Numbered from the stretch's first letter, positions 45,322-57,966 are shown. The stretch is DNA of 64,000 nt from Narthecium ossifragum (GCA_963920575.1 OY986969.1:12292615-12356614), one strand, 5' to 3'. Notes: a model not told the origin generated them from the letters alone. Numbers and translations are program-made.

Positions 45322-48300
45322 ATGTTGAACAAGAGGTGGATGAAAATTGATGATAGAGGAAATCATGAGTATGTAAATGGGGTTGATGCATTTCTTGATT
45401 ACGCATTTGATCAAGAGGGAGTTGGTGATACAATTCGATGTCCATGTAAAAAGTGCAGGAATACTTCATTTAGAAAGCGAGCTGAGGTCAGGTTTCACTT
45501 GCTTAGGCATGAATTTTTGAAGAGTTATACAACGTGGGTATTTCACGGAGAAAAATTAGGCGAGACAGAGAAGTCAACCAATGATAATCAAGATCCGCCT
45601 AGATGTGAGGAAGTCAATATGGAACATGTAGATGATGTAGTTGGACTTCTTTTTGATTCTTTTGCCTTTGAGAACGTGAATACTCGTGCCGCACAAGATC
45701 CAGATGTCTCTCAAGTTCCAAATGATGAAGCAAAAAGATTTTATAGTTTGTTGAAAGATGCAACTGTGAGTCTTTATCCAAGATGTAAAGTCTCTAAGCT
45801 GTCTTTCATAGTGAAAGCACTTCACTTCAAGACACTTCACAACTTGACTAACAAAGCAATGGATTTCTTTCTAGAATTTTGTAAAGAAATCCTCCCTACT
45901 GATGCCTTGGTCCCAAACTCATACTATGAGGCTAGAAAGATTATTGAAGACTTATGTCTTGATTACACAAAGATAGATGCATGCAAAAATGATTGCATCT
46001 TATACTGGCAAGAACATGAATATGCACAATCATGTCATGTCCGTGGACTCTCAAGATGGAAAGTGGATGAAAGTAAGCATAAAATTCCTCATAAAGTATT
46101 ACGGTATTTTCCACTAAAACCTAGACTACAAAAGTTGTACATGTCAAAAGATACTGCAAAAGATATGAGATGGCATAAGGAGAGGCGAATTGATGATGGG
46201 CAACTAAGGCATTCGGCTGATTCGATGGCTTGGAAATCATTTGATGAGCAACATGAGTCATTCGTTGCAGATCCACGGAATGTTAGACTTGGTGTAGCTA
46301 GTGATGGATTCCAGCCTTATGGGAATATGAGTTCTTCACATAGTATCTGACATGTCGTTCTTGTCCCATATAATTTGCCCCCTTGGATGTGCATGAAACA
46401 TCCTTATTTCATGATGGCACTTCTTATTCCTGGACCTAAATGTCCGGAAAATGATATTGATGTGTACCTACAACCATTGATTAAAGAGTTGAAAGAGCTT
46501 TGGGAGGTAGGGTCTATCACATATGATGCATATGCACAACAAAATTTCCAATTACATGCTGCTTTAATGTGGACTATTAATGATTTTCCCGCATATGGAA
46601 ATTTATCTGGATGGGGAACTAAAGGAAAGTTAGCTTGTCCATGTTGCCACAAAGATACTTGCTCTCTTTCAATAAGGAGTAAGTTATGCTATATGGGTCA
46701 TCGCCGTTTTTTGCCAATTCATCATCCTTGGCGACGAAATAAAAGGAATTTCAATGGCAAGACAGAGGATGACCTTGCTCCTCATATGTTGACAGGAGAT
46801 GGAGTGCTTGAACACTTAAGAAGTTTTGAGAGTGTTACCTATGGGAAAGGCCAGAAACGAAAGCGTACTAATCTTAATAGCGTATATAATTGGAAGAAAA
46901 AGAGTATTTTTTTCCAATTGCCTTATTGGAAAACACTCATGTTGCGACATAACCTTGATGTTATGCATATTGAAAGAAATGTCTCTGATAATGTTTTAGG
47001 AACAGTGATGAACATGAAGGGCAAGACTAAAGACACATTAAAGAGCCGTTATGATCTTGTGGACTTGGGTATTAGATAGAGTCTCCATCCCCGTGTTGAA
47101 GGGAATAAAGTGCGTTTGCCTGCAGCTTGCTATGCCTTAGCCCCACAAGAGAAGATAATGTTTTGCAAGTTTTTGGCAAATTTGAAAGCACCAGATGGGT
47201 TTTCATCAAATATATTAAGATGTGTAAATGTCAATGAAAGAAAAATACATGGTTTGAAGTGTCATGATCATCACATACTTTTGCAAAGAATACTTCCGCT
47301 TGCAGTGCGTGGATTGCTACCAAAGGAGGTGTGTGAGCCATTAATTGAATTAAGCAATTTTTTCAAGAACTTGTGCTCAAAGTCTTTGAGAGTAGATGAT
47401 CTAGATCGACTTGATAAGCAAATTGCATTGACATTGTGCAAGATGGAAACAATATTCCCACCAGCCTTTTTTGATGTTATGATCCACTTGCCAATTCACT
47501 TGGCAAAAGAAGCTAAAATTGCTGGACCAGTCCACTATAGATGGATGTATCCAATAGAAAGGTGCGTATTATCATAGTATCTTTGACATCTTAATCTAGT
47601 TCTTTAATATTATTTAAAAGGCTATTTTCTAATTTTGTCATTTGGCAATAGGTATTTGCGTACTCTTAAATCATATGTTCGCAACAAAGCTCGTCCAGAA
47701 GGATCTATAGTGGAAGGTTATATTGTGGATGAATGCTTAACTTTTTGTTCAAGATACTTGCATAGTGTGGAAACAAAATTTAATAGAGCGCCTAGAAATG
47801 ATGATAGGTATGATAAGCACAATGGATTGTCAATTTTTGAAAGAAGTGGTTGTGCAAAGGGAGGTTATAAGTTCCATCATCTAAGCAGTGAACAATTTGA
47901 TCAAGCTCGCATTTATGTGCTTCAAAATTGCCAAGAAGTTTGGCCATTCATAGAATAAGCATGAACTTGATTACTTTTTGTTTCATACCATGGCAATGAT
48001 CCAATTCATAGCCTTTTGTTGATTGGGATAATTTTTGTACTTAAACCATTTCCAGGGAGTGCAAGAATGAACTCTCAAGAGAGAACCCAAGGAATGTACT
48101 AGAGAGATACAATAAAAAGTTTCCAAGTTGGTTTTATGAATGTGTATGTACCATTTGGCCTATAATCCTTGTTCATACATAGTATTCAAAATTCAGATTT
48201 TGCTCTTAATTAAATTGGCTCATAATTCTTATGATACTAGGTTTCGAAGCTACATGCGGAAGGGCTTGCAAGCGATGACATTCTACACTTGGCAATTGGT

Positions 48301-48468
48301 CCAATGAGATTGGCCCATCGATATACAACATATATTGTCAATGGCTTTAGATTTCATACAAGGGATCGTGCCATGGAAAGAAAAAGCCAAAATAGTGGAG
48401 TTCTTGTAGTGGGGGATGATGTTTGTCAAGAAAAAGAGAATTATGGGGTCTATTATCTGGATATCTAG
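45322..48468 (+). pseudogene. CACTA transposase (TNP2 type)
   Basis: The first frame (45322-46350) begins with a transposase-associated domain (LNKRWMKIDDRG, cysteines in CPCKKC) and goes into the TNP2 core; it ends at TGA where relatives have Trp (SSSHS-stop-HVVLVPYNLPPW). The core continues at 46351-47079 (PYFMMALLIPGPKCP, HNLDVMHIERNVSDN), meets TAG at 47077 after DLGIR, and continues to 47561. An intron 47562-47651 is followed by exon 47652 (YLRTLKSYVRNKARPEGSI) to about 47956, then exons 48056-48143 and 48241-48468 (VNGFRFHTRDR, QNSGVLVVGDD). The donor after VWPFI reads AT rather than GT. TNP2 proteins bind the 13-bp ends and cut in the nucleus. Two stops and the lost donor suggest a recently dead gene. 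Confidence 0.9.
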
Positions 48469-49740
48469 TAGCAATCCATGTAATCTAGGTTAAGCTTAAC
48501 TGTATTTTCACCTATTACATGCTTTAGTAATAGGACTAAAGAAAAGAAGTTTGTCATCCATGTGATCTATGAGGAAGTTTGTGAAGGCAAACTTGTATTT
48601 TTTTGATAACTCAACTATGGATGTTTATGTAGGTTGTACAATCTATTTGTGTCTAATTACGTTCTTTTGGACTAGGGCTTTTGCTTCAAGCTTGCATAAA
48701 GTGGAACCTGTTTGTTTCCATAAATGAAAACCTGATCAACTTCTATGGAACAAAAGAAGATAACCAACACACTTTTAGGAAGAATCAAAGTTCTGATCGT
48801 GAAGCAGAGTTCCCCAAACTTTAATTCACTAAGTCTGCTATTGCATTCCAGGAAAGTCAAGTGTTTATGAAGTTACTGCTTGGAAATTTGTGTTATGCAA
48901 TGACTGCGAGGCCTTGGCATCTGTCAATCAAATAATAAGACTATTTGTGAAAGTTAGGCATTTGCAAGTCTTTTCTTTTATTTCTGTGGCTCCACTTGCT
49001 TTCAACTACACATGTTTGCACTTACCCAACTATGCTAGAAGTCAGCTGGCTTTGGTAATTTATATTGGATCTACAAGCAAGTACAATCCTGGCGACCCTA
49101 TTTAAACAAAAGAATGTCTTTTATTGATGGTACAGGTTACTTTTACTTCTGTGCACAATGCAGAATGTTTCCTATAGTTTTTTTCTGCTATGCAAATACT
49201 TGTTCAGTCACTTGATCATTGAATTAGTGCGATCTTTAGTATATATTCACAGCTTTTTCTTCTTTTCTTGCTTACTAAAGCATGTAATTTGAAAATGTCG
49301 AAAATACAGCGCAGACTCTGTCCATTTTATTTCGTAAATTTAAATTACGATGTTGGCTTTTATATATTCGTCTATTATACACACTGTATTTATGTTTCTA
49401 AATGCATATTCTCTTCTTTTGTTTCCTTTTTATATACAGGATACTTGATCTATTAGATCAATGTTAGCTGGTGCAGATATCGATCGGACTTGTTTTGGAT
49501 ATTAATGTAATTTAAGTGTAATGTTTTGAATTAACATAATTATATAACTTTGATGTATGCAGTAACTCATCTTTTTGTATAAGCAACCTACAAAGCTGTT
49601 TGTTTATGAAATATATTTTATGGTATGAATTATTTTCATTTGAATCAAAATAATGTGTTTGTTTGTTTAGAGAAAAACAGTGCTTATTGTTTGCATTCAA
49701 TTTTTAAATTAAAATATCAAATAATAAAAATTAGGTTTGA
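48469..49740 (+). other. CACTA 3' region, no gene recognised
   Basis: AT-rich; only short unrelated frames. The usual second gene (TNPA-like) may have been here but is not recognisable. Confidence 0.5.
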
Positions 49741-49747
49741 TGAAAAA

Positions 49748-50530
49748 TTTTAGTGACAAAAAAAATTGTCACTAAACCAATATTCAGAATTGTGTGACAA
49801 ACATAGATAGTATTTGTTGTCACTAATAATGAAATTAGTGACAAACAATGTTGCTAATACTTGTCACTGTAAATACATTTAGTGACAATATTTTTTTGTC
49901 ACTATAACCTATTCAGTATTGTGTGACAAACTAAGATAGCAATTGTTGTCACTAATAATGGAATTAGTGACAAAGAATGTTGTTAGTATTTATCACAATA
50001 AATACTTTTAGTGATAATCTATTAATTGTCACTGTAAATACTTTTAGTGACAATCTTGTAATTGTCACTGTAAATACTTTTAGTGACAATCTTTTAATTG
50101 TCACTGTAAATACTTTTAGTGACAAGCTTTTAATTGTCACTGTAAATACTTTTAGTGACAACCTTTTTATTCTCACTATAAACTAGTTTCAGTGACAAGA
50201 TCACTTGTCACTGTAAAAATATACATTGTTATAAATAAAATCTAATTACACTGTATTTCAACATATAGTGACAACAAAATTATTTACAGTGACGACAATG
50301 ATTGTCACAAATGCTCATCTACTGTGACAAGTGTAGTCGTCACAGATAAATAACTTTCAGTGACGGGTACTCTCGTCACTGAAAGTAACTGAATTTGTGA
50401 CAATGCAACAAAGTTGTCACTGAAACCTTCAGCCACGGAGGTATAGGCGACGACCCTAAACTTGTCACTGAAAGGTTTCTGTGACGGTTTTCAGGGTATT
50501 AGTGACGCGTTTTATTGTCACTATAGACTT
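49748..50530 (+). repeat. 3' subterminal repeats of CACTA with 36-bp minisatellite
   Basis: AGTGACAA/TTGTCACT pairs throughout. At 49995-50190 a 36-bp unit (TTAGTGACAATCTTTTAA, then TTGTCACTGTAAATACTT) is repeated about five times. The unit length is a multiple of three and the repeat is open on both strands, giving false frames. Confidence 0.9.
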
Positions 50531-50547
50531 ATTTTCTTGTAGTGCTA

Positions 50548-50706
50548 TTTTTCTTTGGTTCTTCAAGCGTTGTTTGTGCCTGGCGGTCTCCTGCTTTGTG
50601 GTTGGTTATCTCTAATAAAGAAATAGTTTCTATTTCTAACTCAACCTCTTTGGGCTTAACTACCCAAAAAAGCTTTGGCACCACCTCATGCTCCGGCATC
50701 ACCACC
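50548..50706 (+). other. 3' end of the interrupted LINE
   Basis: After the CACTA duplication the sequence resembles the last coding and 3' untranslated part of plant L1 elements (TTCTTTGGTTCTTCAAGCG, AATAAAGAAATAG). No poly-A tail is visible. The rest to 50706 is plain flank of element E. Confidence 0.5.
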
Positions 50707-51048
50707 TCATGAGTGCATGAAAGTGCACTTTGAACAACCTTATAACCATATCAATTGCTATATTATCACCCTTAATCAACCTCTTTAGCACTATTTTTAT
50801 ACTTATATGTGTTTCACATAATTGTGTGGAAAATGCAGGAAACTGGAGCTAAAAGAAGCTTAAAAGATAACATTGGTCAACTTGGAAGATTAAACTGTAC
50901 CTGCTCATGATGAACTCGAAGATGTTCCATATACCATTGGCAAGCTCGGGAAGTCTAGTTTCTGGAGAATTTTACGGTTCATGATTCTAAGTTTCCTATA
51001 AAACGTTACAATCTTTTTGGTACCAGTGCGCAGTACTGAATAAATAGT

Positions 51049-51187
51049 GACGGTCGACCGTCGCATCATCTGCGAGCATTGTGAGTGCGACGGTCAATCT
51101 CGAGTTTAAACTTAGCCCGAGTTTCCTAACTTTTGGAGCTTGTGAGCATTATGACTGTCGATGTGACGGTCGATGTGGCATCGACCG
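51049..51187 (+). repeat. GGTCGACC array in the E LTR
   Basis: GACGGTCGACCGTCGC, GCGACGGTCAATC, GTGACGGTCGATG and GCATCGACCGCGG recur, ending about 50 bp before the TATA box. It is shorter and more decayed than in C1. Confidence 0.85.
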
Positions 51188-51626
51188 CGGGCATATAACG
51201 GGTTTAAACTTAACCCCAGTTTCCTAACTTTTGGAGCTTATAAATAAGAAACTTAGGGTTATTCAAAAGAGGTTTTTTTGGACATATTTGGAGACTCTTT
51301 CTAGACATTTCTGAAGAAAGAAGATGAAGACATCTCCATCCATGGCCGAATAATCCACGGGGATGGCGGATGGATGACCTAGTGAGGATTAGGGTTTCTT
51401 CTTCATCATGGTTCATAGTTTTAATCTTTATTGTTTAACTCTTTTCTATGTATTGAATCTTCAAGAATTATTTTCAGATTATGGATTTCTATATAGATGA
51501 ACGATATTATAAATCTAGTCATGCTTCTTTCATGATCTTGTAATCCCATGGTTACATATATTGTTAACCTACTTTATCTCGTGAATTCTTTGCTATGCAT
51601 TGCCGATTGTGAGAGTTAGTAAGTGC

Positions 51627-51847
51627 CTCTGTTTGGTTGAGGGATAAGGGGAGATAACCCCACGTTATCCCCCCTTATCCCAATTTTTACCCAAACACCA
51701 AAAGTAATAATTACGAGGTTATCCTCATTCCACCTACCATCATCACTCTACTCTTTCTTACCCCCATTCCTTAACCCCACTTTTTCAAACCCCATCTAAC
51801 GCTATCCCCTCTTAACCCCACTTTTTCTAACCCCATACCAAACGGGG
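51627..51847. mobile_element. MITE-like insert
   Basis: CTCTGTTTGGTTGAGGGATA at the left and CCCCATACCAAACGGGGG at the right are partly inverted, with C-rich/G-rich halves (CCCCACTTTTT repeats). No target duplication was confirmed. Confidence 0.5.
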
Positions 51848-52346
51848 GAGAGATATGGTAAGATAGGGTTAGGGCTTTGTCCCAAGGAACTTTTACTATA
51901 CGTTGCATGTAGTGACAGCCGGTATCGTATATTCTAAGGTTTTGGTAGGACAAAGTTAGAAATATAAAATGAAAAATCAATCGTAGGAAGATACATTTAT
52001 ATATTTTGTTAAGTTTATAGTTCCATATCTTCCGGTTAATGTGATTAGGATGTGAATTCCTTGATTGAGTAGTATTGTATGAACCATTGAAAATAGAAGA
52101 ACCTAAATCCGAGTGAAGTGATTCCCGATGGCTAGCCTTATTAAAATCCTGATATCTTTAGTTAATCTTAGGTATAATTAAATCCTTAGATTTAATTAAG
52201 TTAATTTTTAGGTTATCGTTTGTCTTCAATTCAGTGTTATTTGCGTTTTGGATGTTTTCTACTTGTCTCTCTGTGGGTTCGACCATTCTTATGTTATGCT
52301 GCACTGCACCACTATGTTGAGACACATTTGAGCGATATAAAAAAAT

Positions 52347-52366
52347 TTAACGCTGCTGTAGGGGAG
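52347..52366 (+). promoter_or_regulatory. Decayed primer-binding site of E
   Basis: TTAACGCTGCTGTAGGGGA is recognisable as a mutated tRNA-Asp-type site (TGGCGCCGTTGCCGGGGA) at the expected position. Confidence 0.5.
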
Positions 52367-52721
52367 ACGATTCAGAAAAGGACCAGAATCTGATTACAGT
52401 GATTGTAGACATCGAAAGTGGTAACTTCGTTCACTTTCTTTAGTCTTTATTTCTTTATTTCGGTTTTGATTTTCCTTCTCCATTAGGATCGTTTTCTTTT
52501 AGTTCGGCTTCAGTTAGTTAGCTTAGTTTCTGTTACTATTTTTGCTTATTTTCTTTAGTTGGTTTGCATTTTTTGGATTGCGTGATTGTTGGTGTATGCC
52601 TCGGTATAGAGACGAACTAGGCAGATTTGCTAGACACCCCGAATAAAAAACTTCTGATAGTGAGACATATATTGCTGATCTCTTTGACGCACAGTCACAA
52701 ACATCACATCATACTTTCATT

Positions 52722-53328
52722 ATGGCTAAGCACGAGGAATAACAAGCTCCTTGGAGTTTACATGAATATTTGCATCCCACACGCACTGCTATACCTTCAT
52801 GCATCATGTTTCCACCTAATGCTGCACATGTAGACTTTAAACCTGGTATGATTCAGTTGCTTCCTAATTTTCATGGGATGGAAAATGAAAATCCATATGT
52901 GCATATTAGGGAGTTTGAGGAAGTAGTAGCGACTTTCCAGGGCCAATCGGGCGCTGTAGACATGATCTGACTTAAATTCTTCCCCTTCTCATTGAAGGAA
53001 AGACTGAAGAGTTGGTTATATTCTTTGAGGCCGTGATCTATAGGATCTTGGGCTGAAATGACACAGATATTTTTCAACAAATATTTTCCACAGCACAAAA
53101 CCAATGCACTTAAGAAACAGATTTCAACCTTTACACAGAAGGATAGTGAAACCTTGTATCAGGCGTGGGAACGATTTAAAGACTTGTTGAATTTATGTCC
53201 TCACCATGGATATGAAAGTTGGCGATTTGTTAGTTATTTTTACGATAAATTAACAGTTAGAGAACGACAATTTTTTGAAATGATGTGTAATGGTGAATTT
53301 TTACAAAAAGCTCCTAACGCAGCTATTG
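52722..53328 (+). pseudogene. gag: E gag, first part
   Basis: ATG at 52722 begins a gag frame with GMIQLLPNFHGMENENPYVH, FFPFSLKERLKSWLYSL, FNKYFPQHKTNALKKQI and WERFKDLLNLCPHHG, the capsid-like region of OTA gag. Three stops are in frame: TAA at 52740, TGA at 52968 and TGA at 53034. The frame runs through NGEFLQKAPNAAI into solo LTR D4 and resumes at 55748 with EYLTELAEEA, which confirms the insertion. Confidence 0.88.
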
Positions 53329-55742
53329 TGTCGCGCCCCGACCCGCGTAGGCCCAACCGGGCCGGGCGACGCGAACCGGAACCTAACCTACTGCGGAAAT
53401 TTTGGCGATGCTTCCCTCTAATCGTAGTGATCTCCCTAGCAATTCATAATCAACCTGTATTATACAAACAATCACAAACCTCAAAACAATGAACTGGATA
53501 TAATACAAATCCTGAAAACAGGGAAATTATACATTTAACACTCCCGTAGGAGCCTATCTATAACAAAAGGATAAAACTGAGATCGCCGCTCCTCAAGCAC
53601 CGCCAGACGCCACCACGTCACCAAACACCGGCCCGACTGGGGCGACCGAAGAAGAGGTAGCGCCAGCACCTGCAAAACGCAGCCCAGGAAGGAGTGAGCA
53701 CTAAGCTCAGCAGGGACACTACACTATGACACTCACAAGGGAGGGAACACAACAGTGCCGCCCCCAAGTCTATCCTAGGTGTATACAAGGGTCCCATAAC
53801 CCTACCGGAAGTCCGTGAACGCAGGCCCAAAACACTGTAGACTCACAACATGACACTGAACACTGTTTGGCGGGCCAGGACACCGCTGGGTAGACACTCC
53901 TCGACCCAAGAGTCAAGAACACCGAACTCCTACTACATCTCAGATACAACTTGGAGTCGACACGACCTCTAAACATCAAATCACCTGTATTCAGGTCATC
54001 TAACCCTATCATCGAAATCGACTGAATACTAGAGATCGAGTCCTGGACCAAGCTACACGCAACGGTCCTAAAGCTAGATCCGGACAACCCAAAAGCCCCG
54101 GATCGGCGATCAACCCATCGACAACGTCCTACACAGATGCAACTAATGCACACAGCAATGCATGTTATGAGCACACGCAATAATAAACAGATAAACATGC
54201 AATAGTATGTGATTGTATATCAAACAAGGTCTGGGCACGGCACCCTGCCGGCCCGGGGTGGTGAACATGTAAATAAGGTTTAGGAGCTGCTATAGTGGTA
54301 CCACCACCAACTGTCAACAGTCCACCACAACACCTGCACCGGGAAACAGCCTGGCAAACTACAGCTCACAGATATCACAAATAAAGCCCTCGGCGCACGC
54401 CGACATGCAAGGCTAAGGAAAGCTGTAGGGCTACTCGCCCGTTTATTCTAAACATCCCGGGAGTCATCACTCCCCCGGTTCACCACTGGCCCTAATATGG
54501 GGCTAACATGTTTAAATATATGTACAAGATATAAGACAGTAAAGAAAACGATACATGTAACGCCCCGTGAGAAAACGATAACATGCTTAATTTCTCTCTC
54601 TGCCGTAGACGGATTGATCCTTCTCCCCAAGGTCAGAGAACAATCTCTCCATATCGTGCCGAGTAAGATTGATCCGTCCCCTCAAGGGACGATCGATCCT
54701 ACTCGCGATAGGGAACATCCTCACTGCCGTGCCAAGGAGGATCGATCCTCCCCCCGAAGGGACGATCGATCCTACTCGCGGTAGGGAACATCCTCACTAC
54801 CGTGCCGGGGAGGATCGATCCTTCCCCCTAAGGGACGATCGATCCTACTCGCGACGAGGGAGATCCCATGCTACCCAAGGCACAAGGATCGATCGTTCTC
54901 ACCCGAGAATGATCGATCCTGCTTGGGTTCAGCATGGCCAACAAAGAGGGATCGATCCCTCTCACAGAAGGATCAATCGTGATGGGTTCTCCGGCAACCC
55001 TCCGGCAAGAAATACCATCGGAAAACTCCACCAAATCCCACCAAAACCTGGGATCTAGTAGTACGAAGGATCACGAGTCCAAAACCGGCGGAAATACTAC
55101 AATCTAACAAGTGTATATCAAGATCTAAGCAAAAGATCAAAGGCAACCGAAAAAACTTCCAAAATCCGGAAGAAAAGTAGGTAGGATCCCTACCTTTGTA
55201 ATAGCAGCTTCAATCCCAGCTGCTAGGCCTTGGATCATCCACAACCTCTTCGAAATCCAGAAAATCTCAAATCAAGAACTCGGATTTCAAAAGAGATTCA
55301 AGGAAGAAGGTTACGTCCGTTTTCTAGACAAACGAACTGACTTAAGCATGATCGATCCGTCCAAGAGGAACGATCGATCCGTCCAAGAGAGCGATCGATC
55401 CTTCCCAAGAGGAACGATCGATCCGTCCAAGAGAGCGATCGATCCGTCCTAAGAGGAACGATCGATCCTTCTCAATGATCCGACTTCCTGGCATTGACCG
55501 ATCGATCCTTCTAGCAAGGAAGGATCGATCCGTCTTTCGCAGGAAGCTAGACTTGGGCTAAAACTTAAGCCCAAGCCCGGATCTTTCGATCCCGGGTCCC
55601 ACTAACCATTCTAGTCAAACATTAACACAACCATGTTCAGTGTGTGCCCACGCGGGTGTGAAACTAGCCGACAAGGCGTAATTTACCAAATTGCCCTTGC
55701 GGTCCACGACGAGCCACAGGAGTAGAGGGACGGGTCCTCACA
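53329..55742 (-). mobile_element. Solo LTR D4
   Basis: On the minus strand it starts TGTGAGGACCCGTCCC at 55742 and ends GGTCGGGGCGCGACA at 53329; 2414 bp; TATTG at 53324-53328 and 55743-55747. It splits E gag between codons. Confidence 0.95.
54610..55532 (-). repeat. GATCGATC arrays in LTR D4
   Basis: Two clusters, 54610-54980 and 55349-55532, with at least sixteen GATCGATC cores. The first is a higher-order repeat of paired sites plus a spacer with TACTCGCGGTAGGGAACATC; the second alternates GAACGATCGATCCGTCC and GAGAGCGATCGATCCG every 20-22 bp. Confidence 0.93.
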
Positions 55743-55747
55743 TATTG

Positions 55748-56542
55748 AGTATTTGACAGAGCTTGCTGAGGAAGCTCATACATGGACTGGGCCGAGCGCA
55801 ACATATAGTACCAACAGAGCCAGACCATCATCACAATAATAGGGTGGAGGAATACATCAGCTGCGCGAGGAAGATGCACTCAAGGCCAGAGTCGAGAGCC
55901 TGACAAGGGAGCTGGAGCAACTAAAGACCAAAGATATGATGGCTGCCCAGACCTCTCCATACAGCGAACGTCCAAAGCCAACTGGGCCTTGTGTGATATG
56001 TTAGGGCGTGGACCACCAGATTGATGATTGCCCCACCTATGCTGAGATGAGAGGTGTGTATGGTGAACATTGCATTTAGGAGGTCATACACTCCCTATTC
56101 AGGGATGTATAATCCATGGTGGCGAGAGCATCCGAACTTCAGCTGGAAGTCGAACGCTCCACAAAGCAATGAGCATCATCAACCGCCACCTAATAAGCCT
56201 TTTTCTAACCCTCCCTATAATGCATCTGTTTTCCTAGGCCTACATTTTCTGATAGTTTGCAGTAACTGAAATCTATGATTGTGCAGGAATCTAAGGAAAG
56301 AAAGGAGGATGTTCAAGAGATCAAGAGCCAGATCACAAAGTTGATCAACTCTTTGAGCGTGCATGAATGAGAGAAGTTTTCAGCTCAACCTCAACAGACT
56401 CAGGTATCTAGTGTTGAGCAAAATAATGTGAAGGAGATGAACAACATAACTACAAGAAGCAGGAAAACAACAAAAAGCCCTTCAAAAGAGTCCACCGAAC
56501 CTCCTAATGTTGTTGAAGAAGAGGACCAGATTGAGGAGAAGC
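55748..56542 (+). pseudogene. gag: E gag, second part with zinc knuckle
   Basis: Continues gag. A CCHC zinc knuckle (CVIC, then DHQIDDC, 55990-56031) contains an in-frame TAG for the residue after the second Cys. YNPWWREHPNFSWKSN follows, then a coiled-coil-like piece and NNITTRSRKTTKSPSKES. There are several stops and frame changes (CAATAA near 55838, TGA near 56369). It ends at the duplication of solo LTR A3. Confidence 0.8.
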
Positions 56543-57966
56543 TGCTCGCTTGCAAATGCGTCGTTATATCAGATGCAAAACACAATTTAGAGATTTATAA
56601 ATTCTTCATTCAATGCTAAATTAAAACGTAATAAAGTGATGAAATTCAGAGTCGAACCACAGGGAAAATCGTATCTTTTAGGGCAAACGAATCAATATCA
56701 AATCTCAGGTGCTCTAATCCTAAAGCGAAAAAGTTTTTATGGATTTTTATAAAAATAATTATGAAATCAAATAAAAGACTTAAAAGTTATCAATGAGAAA
56801 AAATTCCTAGGGTTTACTCAATCCACTTTAGCTTCACTCCCTGTATTTTCTAATTATCCTCTTGTTTTCTTTCAAGACATTATAGATTCACAGCTTCTTA
56901 AGCTTACATGAATCCCTAAAATAATGATATTGCTTCCCAAAGGCATAACCTATCTATACTTAGCATAGATTGTCTTCGAACTTAATCTAATTACAACCTA
57001 TTTTCATCTAGCATAGATTATCTCAAAGGCACACACAAAAGCAGCATAAAAACGATCCTACGAATCTCTACCATCAAGGACAGCAATCAAGTAGGTCTGA
57101 ATATACGTCAATGGAACTCGGTTCCTTCAACTCTTTATAAGATAAAATCATATTCATAGGATCATGTCTTTGAAAGGGTAACAAGAATCAAATTAGAAAA
57201 TACAGAAAAGTTACACTAAAGCTTCATGAGATCCCTAAGAATAAGAATCAGCCACTCCTCTGATTGATGAACGACATATAGTTGATGAAAATATCCCGAG
57301 ATCCAAGCCACGTTTCCATCTTCTTCAGCAACCTTAATCCTCTCTTTTATCTCTATGGAGGCTCCTGGTTTTTGGCTAACAAAACCCTTTTTATATGTTA
57401 ATTCCTGGAATTAGGGTTTTGGGTTGAGTTGGACCTCTAGTGCAACTCGGATTTCTTGGTTTAATCCTAATAGCCTCTTACGGTAGCAACTGGGTTCAAC
57501 TCGTCCATAATATGGAAATAAGTCTAACATAAAAGATGTAGATTTGGAAGTATTCTGTCAGATCCAGAAGATTTGATAATATTTGGACATATCTGGAATA
57601 TTTAGAGAATATTCTCCCGCACATCGATGGACCAGTTTTCCAGCAGCTATATATCTTCATTTTCTTCACAACGGCTATCAATCCATCAGAAATCTCGGAA
57701 AGTGTCCAACATAAATGTTGTATGTGTTTATGTCTTCTAGATGTCATCCAAATTGCAGAATATTTGGAGATATGAATAAGTTATGGCGAATATTATCCTG
57801 ACAGTCGACGAAACAGTGTATTTTCAGCATATTAACCCTTTTCTGTAATTTCTAGCTTGAATCTTAATTAATCCTGAAATCACTTAACAAACTATCAAAT
57901 ACAAACACTCTCGGGCTAACAAAGGCAATTTAAGGGGTTTTCTTATAAATATTTAGTGACTCATTA
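56543..57966 (-). mobile_element. Solo LTR A3 (A family)
   Basis: Starts TGCTCGCTTGCAAATGCGTC and ends GTGACTCATTA on the plus strand; GAAGC at 56538-56542 and 57967-57971 is the target duplication. It is similar to the A1 and A2 LTRs (GAGTCGAACCACAGGGAA, GCATAGATTGTCTTCGA). GATCGATC palindromes are absent or decayed here. Confidence 0.92.

Larger units (their letters stand above)
40772..50544 (+). mobile_element. CACTA (En/Spm) DNA transposon
   Basis: Ends are CACTACAAGAAATGTGGGC at 40772 and, inverted, CACTACAAGAAAATAAGTC at 50544; the target duplication is CTA at 40769-40771 and 50545-50547. Subterminal regions are dense in TGACAA/TTGTCAC motifs. It carries one transposase gene (45322-48468) on the plus strand and, at 42090-44506, solo LTR D3, without which the element is about 7.4 kb. 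No second TNPA-like gene was recognised. It sits within the 3' end of the LINE. Confidence 0.95.
50707..52346 (+). mobile_element. 5' LTR of E
   Basis: Starts TCATGAGTGCATGAAAGTGC (C1 has TGATGAGTGC; the TG has become TC). It parallels C1 through the TATA region (CTTATAAATAAG at 51237-51248). The 3' boundary is approximate because the end and primer site are eroded. A MITE-like insert lies at 51627-51847. Confidence 0.8.

Noticed and set aside
49995..50190. CRISPR-like array (36-bp period)
   Set aside because: There are no unique spacers, the repeats are contiguous, and they lie in the subterminal region of a plant CACTA element.
54610..55532. CRISPR-like array (regular palindromes with spacers)
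   Set aside because: Spacers are themselves repeated and the context is a plant LTR; there are no cas genes.
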